Shown: piece by piece, positions 1-7,620 of the stretch | Numbering within the stretch: position 1 is the first letter of the stretch | Layout of the letters: every line of letters starts with the position of its first letter | Assembly (NCBI GenBank): GCA_003222065.1 | Contig: QHUV01000048.1 | Coordinates: 1 to 13,499, forward strand | Direction of reading: 5' to 3' | DNA length: 13,499 nucleotides | DNA from: Gemmatimonadota bacterium | Lineage (GTDB): Bacteria > Gemmatimonadota > Gemmatimonadetes > Gemmatimonadales > Gemmatimonadaceae | The notes under the pieces: model-generated | Told to the model about the DNA's origin: nothing | Seen by the model: only the letters and a program-made list of their open reading frames with translations | Database searches by the model: none | Made by a program: the position numbers and the translations under genes

Positions 1-1510
<1,510 letters not shown>

Positions 1511-1555
1511 TCACATCCGAAGAAAATCCGAAAATCGTTCACCAGTAACCTAAAA

Positions 1556-1584
1556 AAGCTAACCGTAATGTCTCTCAGCCGCAA
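1556..1584 (-). promoter_or_regulatory. possible gyrB promoter
   Basis: In the 201-base gap between the DUF721 gene and gyrB, the minus strand reads TTGCGG (1584-1579), a 17-base spacer, then TAGCTT (1561-1556). This gives a sigma-70-like -35/-10 pair about 60 bases ahead of the gyrB ATG. The match is partial and rests on spacing and location only. A 6-bp inverted repeat, CTTGGA/TCCAAG (1587-1592 and 1599-1604, 6-base loop), sits immediately upstream and could be an operator or chance. The gap is noticeably more AT-rich than the flanking genes, which supports a regulatory role. Nothing else was recognised in the gap. Confidence 0.25.
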
Positions 1585-1696
1585 CTCTTGGAGGTACATC
1601 CAAGCTTATTTCCGACAATAACTTAAGCGCAGTTTATGAGTTCGCTATCAGGCTGCTCTGACAAAGCCAAAGCGTCAGCGTAGAGACTTGAGCTGC

Positions 1697-2008
1697 CTAG
1701 CGCCGAAGCTGCCAACGGATCCGCCTGATCGGCGCGCGCAACGCCTTCGTGTTCAGCGATCGCAACAGCTCCGGCTCCAGCAACGACAGCTCGTTCATCC
1801 ACGCGTTCGTCGTCACGTCGACGAACAGTGTGCCATTGGCGGAGACGGATCGCGGCTCGGTGACGGCGGCGATTTGTTCGCCGACGAGACGTGTCCAGTC
1901 CGGAATGATCCCGGCTTGCTCTACGCGGTCGCGCAGCCCGCGCTGGGCGAGGAGATCGGCGACCACATTCCCGACGCGCTCGGGTTTCTTCTTCTTGCGT
2001 TCAGTCAC
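1697..2008 (-). CDS. DUF721 (DciA-like) protein
   Basis: A 103-residue basic protein of the DUF721 family. Members include DciA, which interacts with the replicative helicase DnaB and is thought to help load it in bacteria without DnaC. Seen here: a charged N-terminus (TERKKKKPER), a conserved Trp in PDWTRLVG (W38), and the family core LFVDVTTNAWMNELSLLEPELL (residues 61-82) followed by LN and a basic C-terminus. Length is normal for the family. The GTG start at 2008 is preferred because it overlaps the recF stop by 8 bases (gtgactga), has a G-rich stretch upstream, and avoids a long unrelated extension. The overlap implies translational coupling to recF. The helicase-loader role is inferred from family membership and from its place between recF and gyrB. 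Confidence 0.85.
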   Translation of the reverse strand: MTERKKKKPERVGNVVADLLAQRGLRDRVEQAGIIPDWTRLVGEQIAAVTEPRSVSANGTLFVDVTTNAWMNELSLLEPELLRSLNTKALRAPIRRIRWQLRR

Positions 2009-3065
2009 GCCGCAACACCCCCGCCGTGATTCGAAAACGCTGAAGCCGGGCCATGTCGCTGGGGATGTCATCTTCGCGTGGTACGGCGAGCACGGTTTGC
2101 CCGAGTCCGCGCTCCGCCAGCAGAGCAACGATGCGTCGCGTTCTCGGCGCGTCGAGCTCGGCGAAGGGGTCGTCGAGGAGAAACAGCGGTGCACCGCCAC
2201 GGCGGTCGCGCAAGGTCTCCGCCTCGAGCAGCCGGAGCGCGATGGCCGCCGTCCGCTGCTGGCCAGCCGATCCGAACACTCGCAGCTCGCGCGCGATACC
2301 GTCGGCGCCAGAGATCGTGATGATCAGATCGTCACGGTGCGGCCCCGATCGCGTGAGACCGAGTTTGATATCGGTCGCGCGCTGTTGGCCAAGCGCGTGC
2401 GCGGCGAAGCGCTCGTTCGCCGAGCCGACCCATGCCTCACGCTCGGCCCAAAGCACGGCGCCATGCTCGGCGAGAGGTTGCTCCCAGACCTCGACGCGCG
2501 CATCGGCGCGGGACGCGTGCTGCCGGGCGGCGTCGCGCAGGGCGGCGTTGCGCCTAACGAGCGCGGCGCGGTAACGCTGCAGCGCCCGCAAATATCCGCG
2601 CGACGTGACGGCGAGCATGATGTCGAGAAAACGTCGCCTTCCGGCGGGTCCGCCGGCGAGAAGGTCCACGTCGGCGGGCGAGAACATTGCCACGGGCAGC
2701 GCGCCTACGGCATCGCCGAGCCGCTCGCTCACGACACCGTCGAGGCGCACGCGCTTGCGCCTGCCAGCGCGCTCGAAGCCGATGCCGATCTGGCTCACCC
2801 GGTCGCTCGCCACACGCGCGCCAAGGTGAAAACCAGCCGCCCCGAAACGAACGAGATCCTGGTCGCGCGCGCCGCGCACCGAACGCAAGAGTTGCAAATA
2901 GTAGATCGCCTCGAGAAAGTTCGTTTTTCCCTGACCGTTCTCGCCGACGATGAGCATGCCCGCCGCTGGCAGCTCGATCTCGATGCGTTCGAGATTGCGA
3001 AAGTCGCGGATGGCGAACGCGTCGAGCCGCGCCGCCGTACCGGCTTCACCCTCCACCATTAGCAT
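2001..3065 (-). CDS. recF: DNA replication and repair protein RecF
   Basis: RecF is an SMC-like ATPase that works with RecO and RecR to load RecA at single-strand gaps. The 354-residue product has all family landmarks: the N-terminal IRDFRNLERIEIELP, Walker A GENGQGKT (residues 41-48), the RecF motif GPHRDDL (241-247), an ABC signature SAGQQR (266-271), and Walker B LFLLDD followed by PFAELD (294-305). The signature has Ala where many RecFs have Gln, and the Walker B follow-on DDPFAELD differs slightly from the common DDVLSELD; neither change suggests inactivity. ATG codons occur at 3065 and 3059. The second is better spaced from the GAGAG stretch at 3072-3067, so it may be the true start. 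The hydratase stop at 3070 is only a few bases upstream, and the DUF721 gene overlaps the 3' end. Length is normal. Confidence 0.96.
   Translation of the reverse strand: MLMVEGEAGTAARLDAFAIRDFRNLERIEIELPAAGMLIVGENGQGKTNFLEAIYYLQLLRSVRGARDQDLVRFGAAGFHLGARVASDRVSQIGIGFERAGRRKRVRLDGVVSERLGDAVGALPVAMFSPADVDLLAGGPAGRRRFLDIMLAVTSRGYLRALQRYRAALVRRNAALRDAARQHASRADARVEVWEQPLAEHGAVLWAEREAWVGSANERFAAHALGQQRATDIKLGLTRSGPHRDDLIITISGADGIARELRVFGSAGQQRTAAIALRLLEAETLRDRRGGAPLFLLDDPFAELDAPRTRRIVALLAERGLGQTVLAVPREDDIPSDMARLQRFRITAGVLRRD
2552..2559 (+). repeat. GCCTAACG word, copy 2
   Basis: Inside recF; coding strand reads CTC GTT AGG CGC (Leu-Val-Arg-Arg), a different codon register from the gyrB copy. Preceded by GC. 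Confidence 0.6.
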
Positions 3066-3069
3066 ACTC

Positions 3070-3849
3070 TCAGGCGCCGGTGAATCGCGGCGGCCGCTTC
3101 TCGAGGAACGCCCGCGTGCCCTCCGCCGTATCGCTCGTCGTAATCAGGACGGCAAACTGCGTCGCCTCGAGCGCGAGCGCGTCATCCAGAGCCATCTGCA
3201 ACCCACGGTCGACGGCGTCGATGCAGGCACCGAGGGCGAGAGGCGCGTTCATGAGCATTTGCTGAATCATCGACGTCGCCGCCGATAGCAATTGATCTCC
3301 CGGCACGACGCGATTCACCAGGCCAATGCGCAGCGCCTCGTGCGCGTCGATCATTTCCCCCGTGAGGAGTAGTTGCAGCGCGCGCCCACGGCCGACGAGT
3401 CGTGGGAGCCGCTGCGTCCCGCCATAGCCCGGAATAAGCCCGAGCTTTACCTCGGGCTGCCCGAACTTGGCGCCCTCAGCGGCGACGCGCACGTGACACG
3501 CCATTGCCAGCTCGCATCCGCCGCCGAGCGCGAAGCCGTTCACCGCGGCGACGGTCGGCTTCGGCGACGTCTCGAATCGGCGAAAGATCTCCTGCCCGCG
3601 ACGCGCCAGCCGCCGCCCCTCGAGTGCACTCACCGCGGAGAGCTCGGCGATGTCCGCGCCGGCAACGAACGCGCGGCCCGCACCAGTGAGAATCACCGCG
3701 CCGACGTCTTCGCTGGCCACGAGCTCGTCGATCGCGCGTCCGAGCTCGCCGATGACGACCGCATTCAGGGCATTGAGCTTGTCCGGCCGGTTCACCGTCA
3801 GCGTCGCGATCCGGTCCTGAACGGATACTGTCAAATGCTGATACGACAT
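3070..3849 (-). CDS. enoyl-CoA hydratase/isomerase family protein (crotonase)
   Basis: A 259-residue crotonase-fold protein that most likely hydrates trans-2-enoyl-CoA to 3-hydroxyacyl-CoA in fatty-acid or short-chain acyl-CoA degradation, in the cytosol. Seen: NRPDKLNALN (residues 20-29), the oxyanion-hole loop AFVAGADIAEL (60-70), NGFALGGGCELAMAC (104-118), and FGQPEVKLGLIPGYGGTQRL (129-148). Both catalytic glutamates of true hydratases are present, E113 and E133, which argues for hydratase rather than a pure isomerase or thioesterase. Length matches the family. ATG 3849 is chosen because a family-like N-terminus (MSYQHLTV) begins there; a TTG at 3885 would add 12 Pro-rich residues. No Shine-Dalgarno is obvious. 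The stop is a few bases from the recF start, so the two are probably cotranscribed, an unusual partner for recF. Exact acyl substrate cannot be read from the sequence. Confidence 0.92.
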   Translation of the reverse strand: MSYQHLTVSVQDRIATLTVNRPDKLNALNAVVIGELGRAIDELVASEDVGAVILTGAGRAFVAGADIAELSAVSALEGRRLARRGQEIFRRFETSPKPTVAAVNGFALGGGCELAMACHVRVAAEGAKFGQPEVKLGLIPGYGGTQRLPRLVGRGRALQLLLTGEMIDAHEALRIGLVNRVVPGDQLLSAATSMIQQMLMNAPLALGACIDAVDRGLQMALDDALALEATQFAVLITTSDTAEGTRAFLEKRPPRFTGA

Positions 3850-4765
3850 GGCGCGAGAGGGCGGGGGCCGGGGGAGGGCAGGCAAATGCGGTGGCGAGAG
3901 AATCTATTCACGCGGTCTCCTTCTTGCCGACTTGCGCCGCGTATGGCGACGCGCTGGTTACGGCGACTTAGGACGAAGCGATCCGGCTTTCGGTACGCGG
4001 ATGAGATGGGTCGTGTTGTCCGTGATCGGCGCGCGCTCGAGCGCATCGGACCTCACGCGCCAGACCGTTGCCGCGACCGTTCTCCGCCTTATCAGCGAGA
4101 GCTTTTGTCGAGTCGGGGGCGAGCGCTACGCGCGAGAAAACGGTACCTACGGCATAACGACGCTGCGTAAGAAGCATGTGTCGTTCGAGAACCACTGCGC
4201 CGTCCTCACGTACTTGGGCAAGAGCAATAAGAAGCAACGACAGGTCGTCGTCAGTGCCGAGCTGACCAAATTGGTCGCGCGTCAGCTCAAGGCTCCCGGG
4301 TCGCGCCTGTTCCGCTATCGCACCGCGGATGGCGGTTGGTGCGATCTCACCGCCCGCGACGTCAACAATTACGTGCACGATCGCCTTGGCCCGCAGTACA
4401 GCGCGAAGGACTTTCGCACGTGGGGTGGGACGCTGCGCGCCGCGACCGTGCTCGCCGAGCTGGGGCCCGCGCGCAATGAGCGCGAGGCGAAGCGCAACGT
4501 CGCGCTCGCGATGCGTCTTGTGTCCTCCGAGTTGGGGAACACGCCCGCAATATGCCGGTCGTCATACGTGCATCCCATCGTGATTGCGCGGTACCTGGAT
4601 GAAGGCGACGCCATTGCGCTCCCCGCGGCGCGGCGACACGCGGCGGATCGAGGCCACGCGCACTCGCCAGAGGAGAGGGCGCTAATTGCCTTTCTCGACC
4701 GTCACTTTCCGGAGCGCCGCCGCCGTCCCCGACGGGACGACGAAGCCGAGCGAAGCGCCGCCTAG
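3848..4765 (+). CDS. DNA topoisomerase IB, catalytic domain; N-terminal half damaged
   Basis: From about residue 66 of this 305-residue open frame (nt 4043 on) the protein is the C-terminal catalytic domain of bacterial (poxvirus-like) topoisomerase IB, which relaxes supercoils by a 3'-phosphotyrosyl intermediate. Seen: CRVGGERYARENGTYGITTLRKKHV with the catalytic Arg (R88), the lysine loop GKSNKK (124-129), KDFRTWGG (R190), LGNTPAICRSSYVHP with Asn in the His position as in other bacterial enzymes (N231), and the nucleophile Tyr (Y240). Residues 1 to about 65 do not resemble the family. The expected N-terminal DNA-binding domain, including the PPAWTDVWI and GRKQYRYH stretches, is absent. A fragment of it lies in another frame at 3955-4047. 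The longest open frame starts at ATG 3848, overlapping the divergent hydratase start; ATG 4001 is an alternative. Neither has a clear ribosome site. It may be a pseudogene or a trimmed catalytic core. Confidence 0.7.
   Translation: MAREGGGRGRAGKCGGERIYSRGLLLADLRRVWRRAGYGDLGRSDPAFGTRMRWVVLSVIGARSSASDLTRQTVAATVLRLISESFCRVGGERYARENGTYGITTLRKKHVSFENHCAVLTYLGKSNKKQRQVVVSAELTKLVARQLKAPGSRLFRYRTADGGWCDLTARDVNNYVHDRLGPQYSAKDFRTWGGTLRAATVLAELGPARNEREAKRNVALAMRLVSSELGNTPAICRSSYVHPIVIARYLDEGDAIALPAARRHAADRGHAHSPEERALIAFLDRHFPERRRRPRRDDEAERSAA
3955..4047 (+). pseudogene. remnant of the topoisomerase IB N-terminal domain, out of frame
   Basis: In the frame one base off from the catalytic domain, these 31 codons read WLRRLRTKRSGFRYADEM and then GRVVRDRRALERI. 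This matches the start of bacterial topoisomerase IB, where the pattern is roughly IRR-R-GRGFRY-D--GR-IRD---L-RI, normally followed by LAIPPAWTDVWI. Here the similarity stops at Ile (4045-4047), and family similarity resumes at once in the other frame with ASDLTRQTVAATVLRLISE. About 70-80 residues of the family are therefore missing at 4047-4049, together with a frame change. Upstream of 3955 similarity is faint and appears to switch frame again. The alignment is from memory of the family pattern, so the exact deletion size is approximate. Confidence 0.6.
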
Positions 4766-4791
4766 TCCGCGCACGTCACTAGCTTTCGCGT

Positions 4792-5832
4792 GTGAAGATC
4801 ATTCAGTCGGTGCGCTGGACTGACGACGGCCTCGGCGTGCGCATCATCGATCAGCGCTTGCTTCCAGCGCGACTCGTCGAGCGTGAGCTGCGTTCTCTCG
4901 ACGACGTGACGGACGCGATCCGCACGCTCGCCGTGCGCGGTGCGCCGGCGATCGGCATCGCCGGAGCAATGGGACTCGTGGCGGTCCTCGCGCCTAACGC
5001 GAAGCAGAGACGCGACACGTTGCTTGCCGATGCGCGGAACGCTGCGGATGCCATCCGCGCGACACGACCAACGGCGGTGAACCTGTCGTGGGCACTCGAG
5101 AGAGTGCTTGCGCGCGCGAGTCAGGCCGACGGCGACAGCGCAGCCACCATCGCGGCAATGCGCCGCGAAGCGACCGCTATTCTCGATGAGGATCGCGAGA
5201 TGTGCCGTCGCATCGGCGAGCACGGCGTCTCGCTGTTGCGAGATGGCACGCGCGTCCTCACGCATTGCAATGCGGGCGCGCTCGCCACAGGGGGGATCGG
5301 CACGGCTCTCGCTCCGATTTACGTCGCGGCCGAACGCGGGATCACGGTCGAGGTCTTCGTCGACGAGTCGCGGCCGTTATTGCAAGGAAGCCGGCTCACC
5401 GCGTGGGAGCTGACTCGTGCGGGCATCCCCGTCACGGTGCTGACCGATGGCATGGCGGCGTCGCTCATGCGCGAGCGCGGCATCGATCTCTGCGTCGTCG
5501 GCGCGGATCGCATCGCCGCCAACGGCGACGTCGCCAATAAGATCGGCACTTATGGCTTGGCAATTGCCGCGCGGTATCACGATGTACCGTTCGTCGTTGC
5601 CGCTCCCACGTCGACATTGGATCCGAGCACAAAGACCGGCGAGGAAATCATCATCGAGGAGCGTGGCGCGGACGAAGTCCGCTGCATCGGGGGGGTGGCA
5701 ACAGCGCCGGCCGGCGTCGATGCATATAATCCGGCATTCGACGTCACGCCGGCGTCGCTCGTCTCCACGATCATCACCGATGTCGGAGTGCACCGGCCAC
5801 CCTACAACTTCGTGAGCGCGCGAACGAGTTGA
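4792..5832 (+). CDS. mtnA: S-methyl-5-thioribose-1-phosphate isomerase
   Basis: MtnA isomerises 5-methylthioribose 1-phosphate to 5-methylthioribulose 1-phosphate in the methionine salvage pathway. The 346-residue product shows the eIF2B-like fold motifs: LAVRGAPAIGIAGAMG (residues 47-62), NLSWAL (97-102), THCNAGALATGGIGTAL with the catalytic Cys (C159), DESRPLLQGSRLTAWEL (191-207), VVGADRIAANGDVANKIGTY with the catalytic Asp (D239), and YNPAFDVTPASL near the end. The length is normal. The GTG at 4792 is the first start after an in-frame TAG at 4780-4782, so the start is well fixed, although no clear Shine-Dalgarno is seen. It begins 26 bases after the topoisomerase stop, too little room for a riboswitch. 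The stop shares its last base with the next ATG. No other salvage gene is in the window. Confidence 0.96.
   Translation: MKIIQSVRWTDDGLGVRIIDQRLLPARLVERELRSLDDVTDAIRTLAVRGAPAIGIAGAMGLVAVLAPNAKQRRDTLLADARNAADAIRATRPTAVNLSWALERVLARASQADGDSAATIAAMRREATAILDEDREMCRRIGEHGVSLLRDGTRVLTHCNAGALATGGIGTALAPIYVAAERGITVEVFVDESRPLLQGSRLTAWELTRAGIPVTVLTDGMAASLMRERGIDLCVVGADRIAANGDVANKIGTYGLAIAARYHDVPFVVAAPTSTLDPSTKTGEEIIIEERGADEVRCIGGVATAPAGVDAYNPAFDVTPASLVSTIITDVGVHRPPYNFVSARTS
4992..4999 (+). repeat. GCCTAACG word, copy 3
   Basis: Inside mtnA; the coding strand carries the word itself as GCG CCT AAC GCG (Ala-Pro-Asn-Ala), a third register. Preceded by GC. Confidence 0.6.
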
Positions 5833-6482
5833 TGCAAAGAACGAATCGGCTGGATCGCGAGCTGGAGAATCACTGCCGAGCACTCGCTTCGTGCCGGCGT
5901 TGCGCGCATGGCGCCGCCGTCCGGCCAATCGTCTCGCTCGCGCGCCGGCCGCAAGTCATGCTCGTTGGGCAGGCGCCGGGAAAGGTCGAGAGCGCGGGAG
6001 GTCGCGCGTTTGCCGGACGAGCTGGCAACACGCTTTTTCGTTGGCTGGCGCAGATCGGGCTGGACGAGGAAACGGCGCGCCGTTGCATCTACATCGCGGC
6101 GATTACACGCTGTTATCCGGGCCCGAGTCCGAGCGGCCGCGGCGATCGCGTACCGTCGCCAACCGAGCGCGCGAACTGCGCGACCTGGCTGGACGATGAG
6201 CTTCGGCTCATGCGTCCGCGCGTGCTGATTCCCGTCGGGCGATTGGCGATCGAGCGCTTTTTGCCACGTCTCCCTCTGGAAGAGCTCATCGGATGCGAGC
6301 ACGAGATCCAGCACTTGGGAGGGACGTCGGTGGCGATTCCGTTGCCGCATCCCTCGGGCGCGAGCAGCTGGATTCACCAAGGCGACCACATGACGTTGTT
6401 GTCACGCGCGCTCGCGCATCTCGGCGCGCGCCTCGGAGAACTTGGCATCTCGAACCGCGGCGACGTCCGCAGCGTCGCCTGA
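5832..6482 (+). CDS. uracil-DNA glycosylase superfamily protein (family 4-like, Fe-S)
   Basis: A 216-residue member of the uracil-DNA glycosylase superfamily, expected to remove uracil or a related damaged base from DNA. Seen: motif A as VGQAPGKVESAGGRAFAGRAG (residues 45-65), ITRCYPGPSPSGRGDR (91-106), LIPVGRLAIERFL (132-144) and motif B LPHPSGASSW (171-180). Four cysteines spaced as in Fe-S family 4 enzymes are C21, C24, C94 and C116. Motif A has GQAPG where canonical family 4 has GEAPG, and motif B is HPSGAS rather than HPSP, so the protein belongs to a divergent subgroup and its substrate is uncertain. The ATG at 5832 overlaps the mtnA stop by one base (TGATG); a TTG one codon earlier is possible. 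It is coupled on both sides, also sharing TGATG with the next gene. A metabolic link to mtnA is not evident. Confidence 0.85.
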   Translation: MQRTNRLDRELENHCRALASCRRCAHGAAVRPIVSLARRPQVMLVGQAPGKVESAGGRAFAGRAGNTLFRWLAQIGLDEETARRCIYIAAITRCYPGPSPSGRGDRVPSPTERANCATWLDDELRLMRPRVLIPVGRLAIERFLPRLPLEELIGCEHEIQHLGGTSVAIPLPHPSGASSWIHQGDHMTLLSRALAHLGARLGELGISNRGDVRSVA

Positions 6483-6799
6483 TGTTGAGACTCTTGTTGC
6501 TCCTGCAACTTCATGGTCCCGGCGATCACCCGGGAGGCGACAGTTGGTTCGGCGTCGATAAGATGAAGCACTTCTTCATGGGTGCATTCGTACAAAGCGT
6601 CGGCTACAGTGCTGTGCGCGCGACTGGGGCTCGCCACGACGCCGCGCTCCTTTCGGCGACGGCGATCACCGCTGGGGTCAGCATCAGCAAGGAGCTTTGG
6701 GACGCCCACGGCGGCGGCACGGCGAGCCTGCGGGACCTGGCGTGGGACGCCGCCGGCGCGGGCGCGGCGACATTGTTGCTGCGTCGCTCCGTTCGCTAG
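6482..6799 (+). CDS. YfiM/DUF2279-like small protein
   Basis: A 105-residue protein with the pattern of the YfiM/DUF2279 family, whose function is not established. Seen: DKMKHFFMGAFVQSVGYSA (residues 26-44), an Ala-rich helix with the ITAGVSISKELWDAHGGG segment (62-79, KELWD at 70-74), and DLAWDAAGAGAATLLL (85-100) before a basic end. The matching E. coli pattern is DKAQHF, KELWDSR and KDFAWDVAGA. The N-terminus is short and Leu-rich (MLRLLLLLQL) and could be a weak membrane or export signal; the final helix is probably membrane-associated. The ATG at 6482 overlaps the previous stop as TGATG, which fixes the start. A longer frame starting at 6293 would run through the previous gene and is rejected. 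No terminator is visible after the stop. Confidence 0.75.
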   Translation: MLRLLLLLQLHGPGDHPGGDSWFGVDKMKHFFMGAFVQSVGYSAVRATGARHDAALLSATAITAGVSISKELWDAHGGGTASLRDLAWDAAGAGAATLLLRRSVR

Positions 6800-6908
6800 C
6801 GCGTCACGGGCGGGCCGATGTGTCCCGCGAGCTTGCCTTATATTGCGCGAAGTGGAAGAATCGACGGACTCGGCCCGTTGTAGTTGGTCACCCCAACCGT
6901 CGTGACCC

Positions 6909-7139
6909 ATGACAAAACCGTCTGGTTCGGCTCATCAGCCACCTTCGACCGAGGCGGTGCACGACCGTCGATCGAATCCGGAGCTGCGGCGGCTCATCGA
7001 AGAGATGTTGGAGCGAGTGCGGCAGATGAACCGCAACGTCGGCGTGTGGAGTCAGGAGGAACGAGCGCGCGCCGAAGCGGATCTGGAGTCGGTCATGGCG
7101 CGCGTCCGGCGGTTGGCCGGCGAGCGTCGCGAAGGATGA
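6909..7139 (+). CDS. small helical protein of unknown function
   Basis: A 76-residue product I do not recognise. After a polar, Pro/Ser-rich N-terminus, residues 24-72 are charged and strongly helix-forming (NPELRRLIEEMLERVRQMN, then EERARAEADLESVMARVRRL), with heptad-like hydrophobic spacing that suggests a short coiled coil or two-helix hairpin. There is no Cys, signal peptide or membrane segment. It lies 109 bases after the YfiM-like gene and ends 25 bases before the ccmE start, so it is probably the first gene of the ccm run. The upstream gap holds a TATATT at 6839-6844 without a convincing -35 partner, and a small GTTGG/CCAAC hairpin at 6883-6897. No good Shine-Dalgarno precedes the ATG. 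Codon usage and GC look like the neighbours. Confidence 0.6.
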   Translation: MTKPSGSAHQPPSTEAVHDRRSNPELRRLIEEMLERVRQMNRNVGVWSQEERARAEADLESVMARVRRLAGERREG

Positions 7140-7148
7140 AGATGCGTT

Positions 7149-7156
7149 GCCTAACG
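7149..7156 (+). repeat. GCCTAACG word, copy 4
   Basis: The only copy between genes, just ahead of the ccmE start, so it is not held there by protein sequence if ATG 7165 is the start. Confidence 0.6.
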
Positions 7157-7164
7157 GTGTGAAT

Positions 7165-7620
7165 ATGAAGGCGCGAACAAAATTTCTCGTCGGTGGTCTG
7201 CTGGTACTCGGGCCGGTGGGCTATCTGATGGCGAGCTCGATCAGGCAGACCGGCGTGTACTATCTGACGCCGACCGAGCTGTCGACGAAGTTGGCCACGG
7301 ATTCCACGTTCCGTGACGTCGGCGTCAAAGTCGGGGCGCGGGTCGTGCCCGGCTCGATTCAGCGCGACCCCGGCGGACGCGAATATGCATTTCGGGTGAC
7401 CGATGGTGCGCAGACGTTCCCGGTGATTTATCGCGGGCTCGCGCCCGACACCTTCACGGACAGCGTCGACGTCGTCGTCGAAGGCCGCATGGGACGCGAC
7501 GGTACGTTCCGCGCTACGACGCTGCTCGCCAAGTGCGCATCACGCTACGAGAATGCCCCGCAGAAGTACCGTGAGACGCCCGGCTACAAGGCCGGAGCCG
7601 CTGGAGGAAGTCGCGCTTGA
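7165..7620 (+). CDS. ccmE: cytochrome c maturation haem chaperone CcmE, Cys-x-x-x-Tyr variant
   Basis: CcmE carries haem covalently in the periplasm from CcmC to CcmF during c-type cytochrome assembly. The 151-residue protein has one N-terminal membrane anchor (about residues 7-25), YYLTPTEL (32-39), the OB-fold strands VGARVVPGSIQRD and FPVIYRGLAPDTF, and VVVEGRMGRDGTFRATTLLAKC (103-124). The haem-attachment site in most bacteria is HxxxY; here it is CASRY (C124, Y128). Such CxxxY CcmE proteins are known from some archaea and Desulfovibrio. The C-terminus ends in a flexible Gly/Ala-rich tail. ATG 7165 is chosen because the basic n-region and anchor begin there; GTG 7159 and TTG 7147 are alternatives without better ribosome sites. 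The stop TGA lies inside the ccmF start (TTGA overlap), so the two are coupled. Confidence 0.92.
   Translation: MKARTKFLVGGLLVLGPVGYLMASSIRQTGVYYLTPTELSTKLATDSTFRDVGVKVGARVVPGSIQRDPGGREYAFRVTDGAQTFPVIYRGLAPDTFTDSVDVVVEGRMGRDGTFRATTLLAKCASRYENAPQKYRETPGYKAGAAGGSRA
7603..7608 (+). promoter_or_regulatory. ribosome binding site fixing the TTG start of ccmF
   Basis: GGAGGA at 7603-7608 lies inside the end of ccmE, 8 bases ahead of the TTG at 7617. It is one of the strongest Shine-Dalgarno sequences in the window and supports the rare TTG as the ccmF start, which would otherwise look doubtful. Confidence 0.75.

Noticed and set aside
1658..1678. CTGAC/GTCAG inverted repeat after the DUF721 gene as a terminator
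   Set aside because: The stem is only 5 bp with an 11-base loop and no U-tract.
1749..3062. Long plus-strand open frame of 437 codons
   Set aside because: It lies antisense to recF and the DUF721 gene, which have complete family motifs. The product is low-complexity and Arg-rich, as expected for a shadow frame in GC-rich DNA.
3373..3950. Plus-strand frame running from inside the hydratase gene into the topoisomerase region
   Set aside because: The first part is antisense to the hydratase. Only the piece at 3955-4047 has family similarity, and it is kept as a pseudogene remnant.
4766..4791. SAM-type riboswitch ahead of mtnA
   Set aside because: Only 26 bases separate the genes, too few for any riboswitch fold.
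6839..6844. TATATT as a -10 element for the 76-residue protein and ccm run
   Set aside because: There is no acceptable -35 hexamer at 16-18 bases spacing, so it is not called as a promoter; it is only mentioned in the gene entry.
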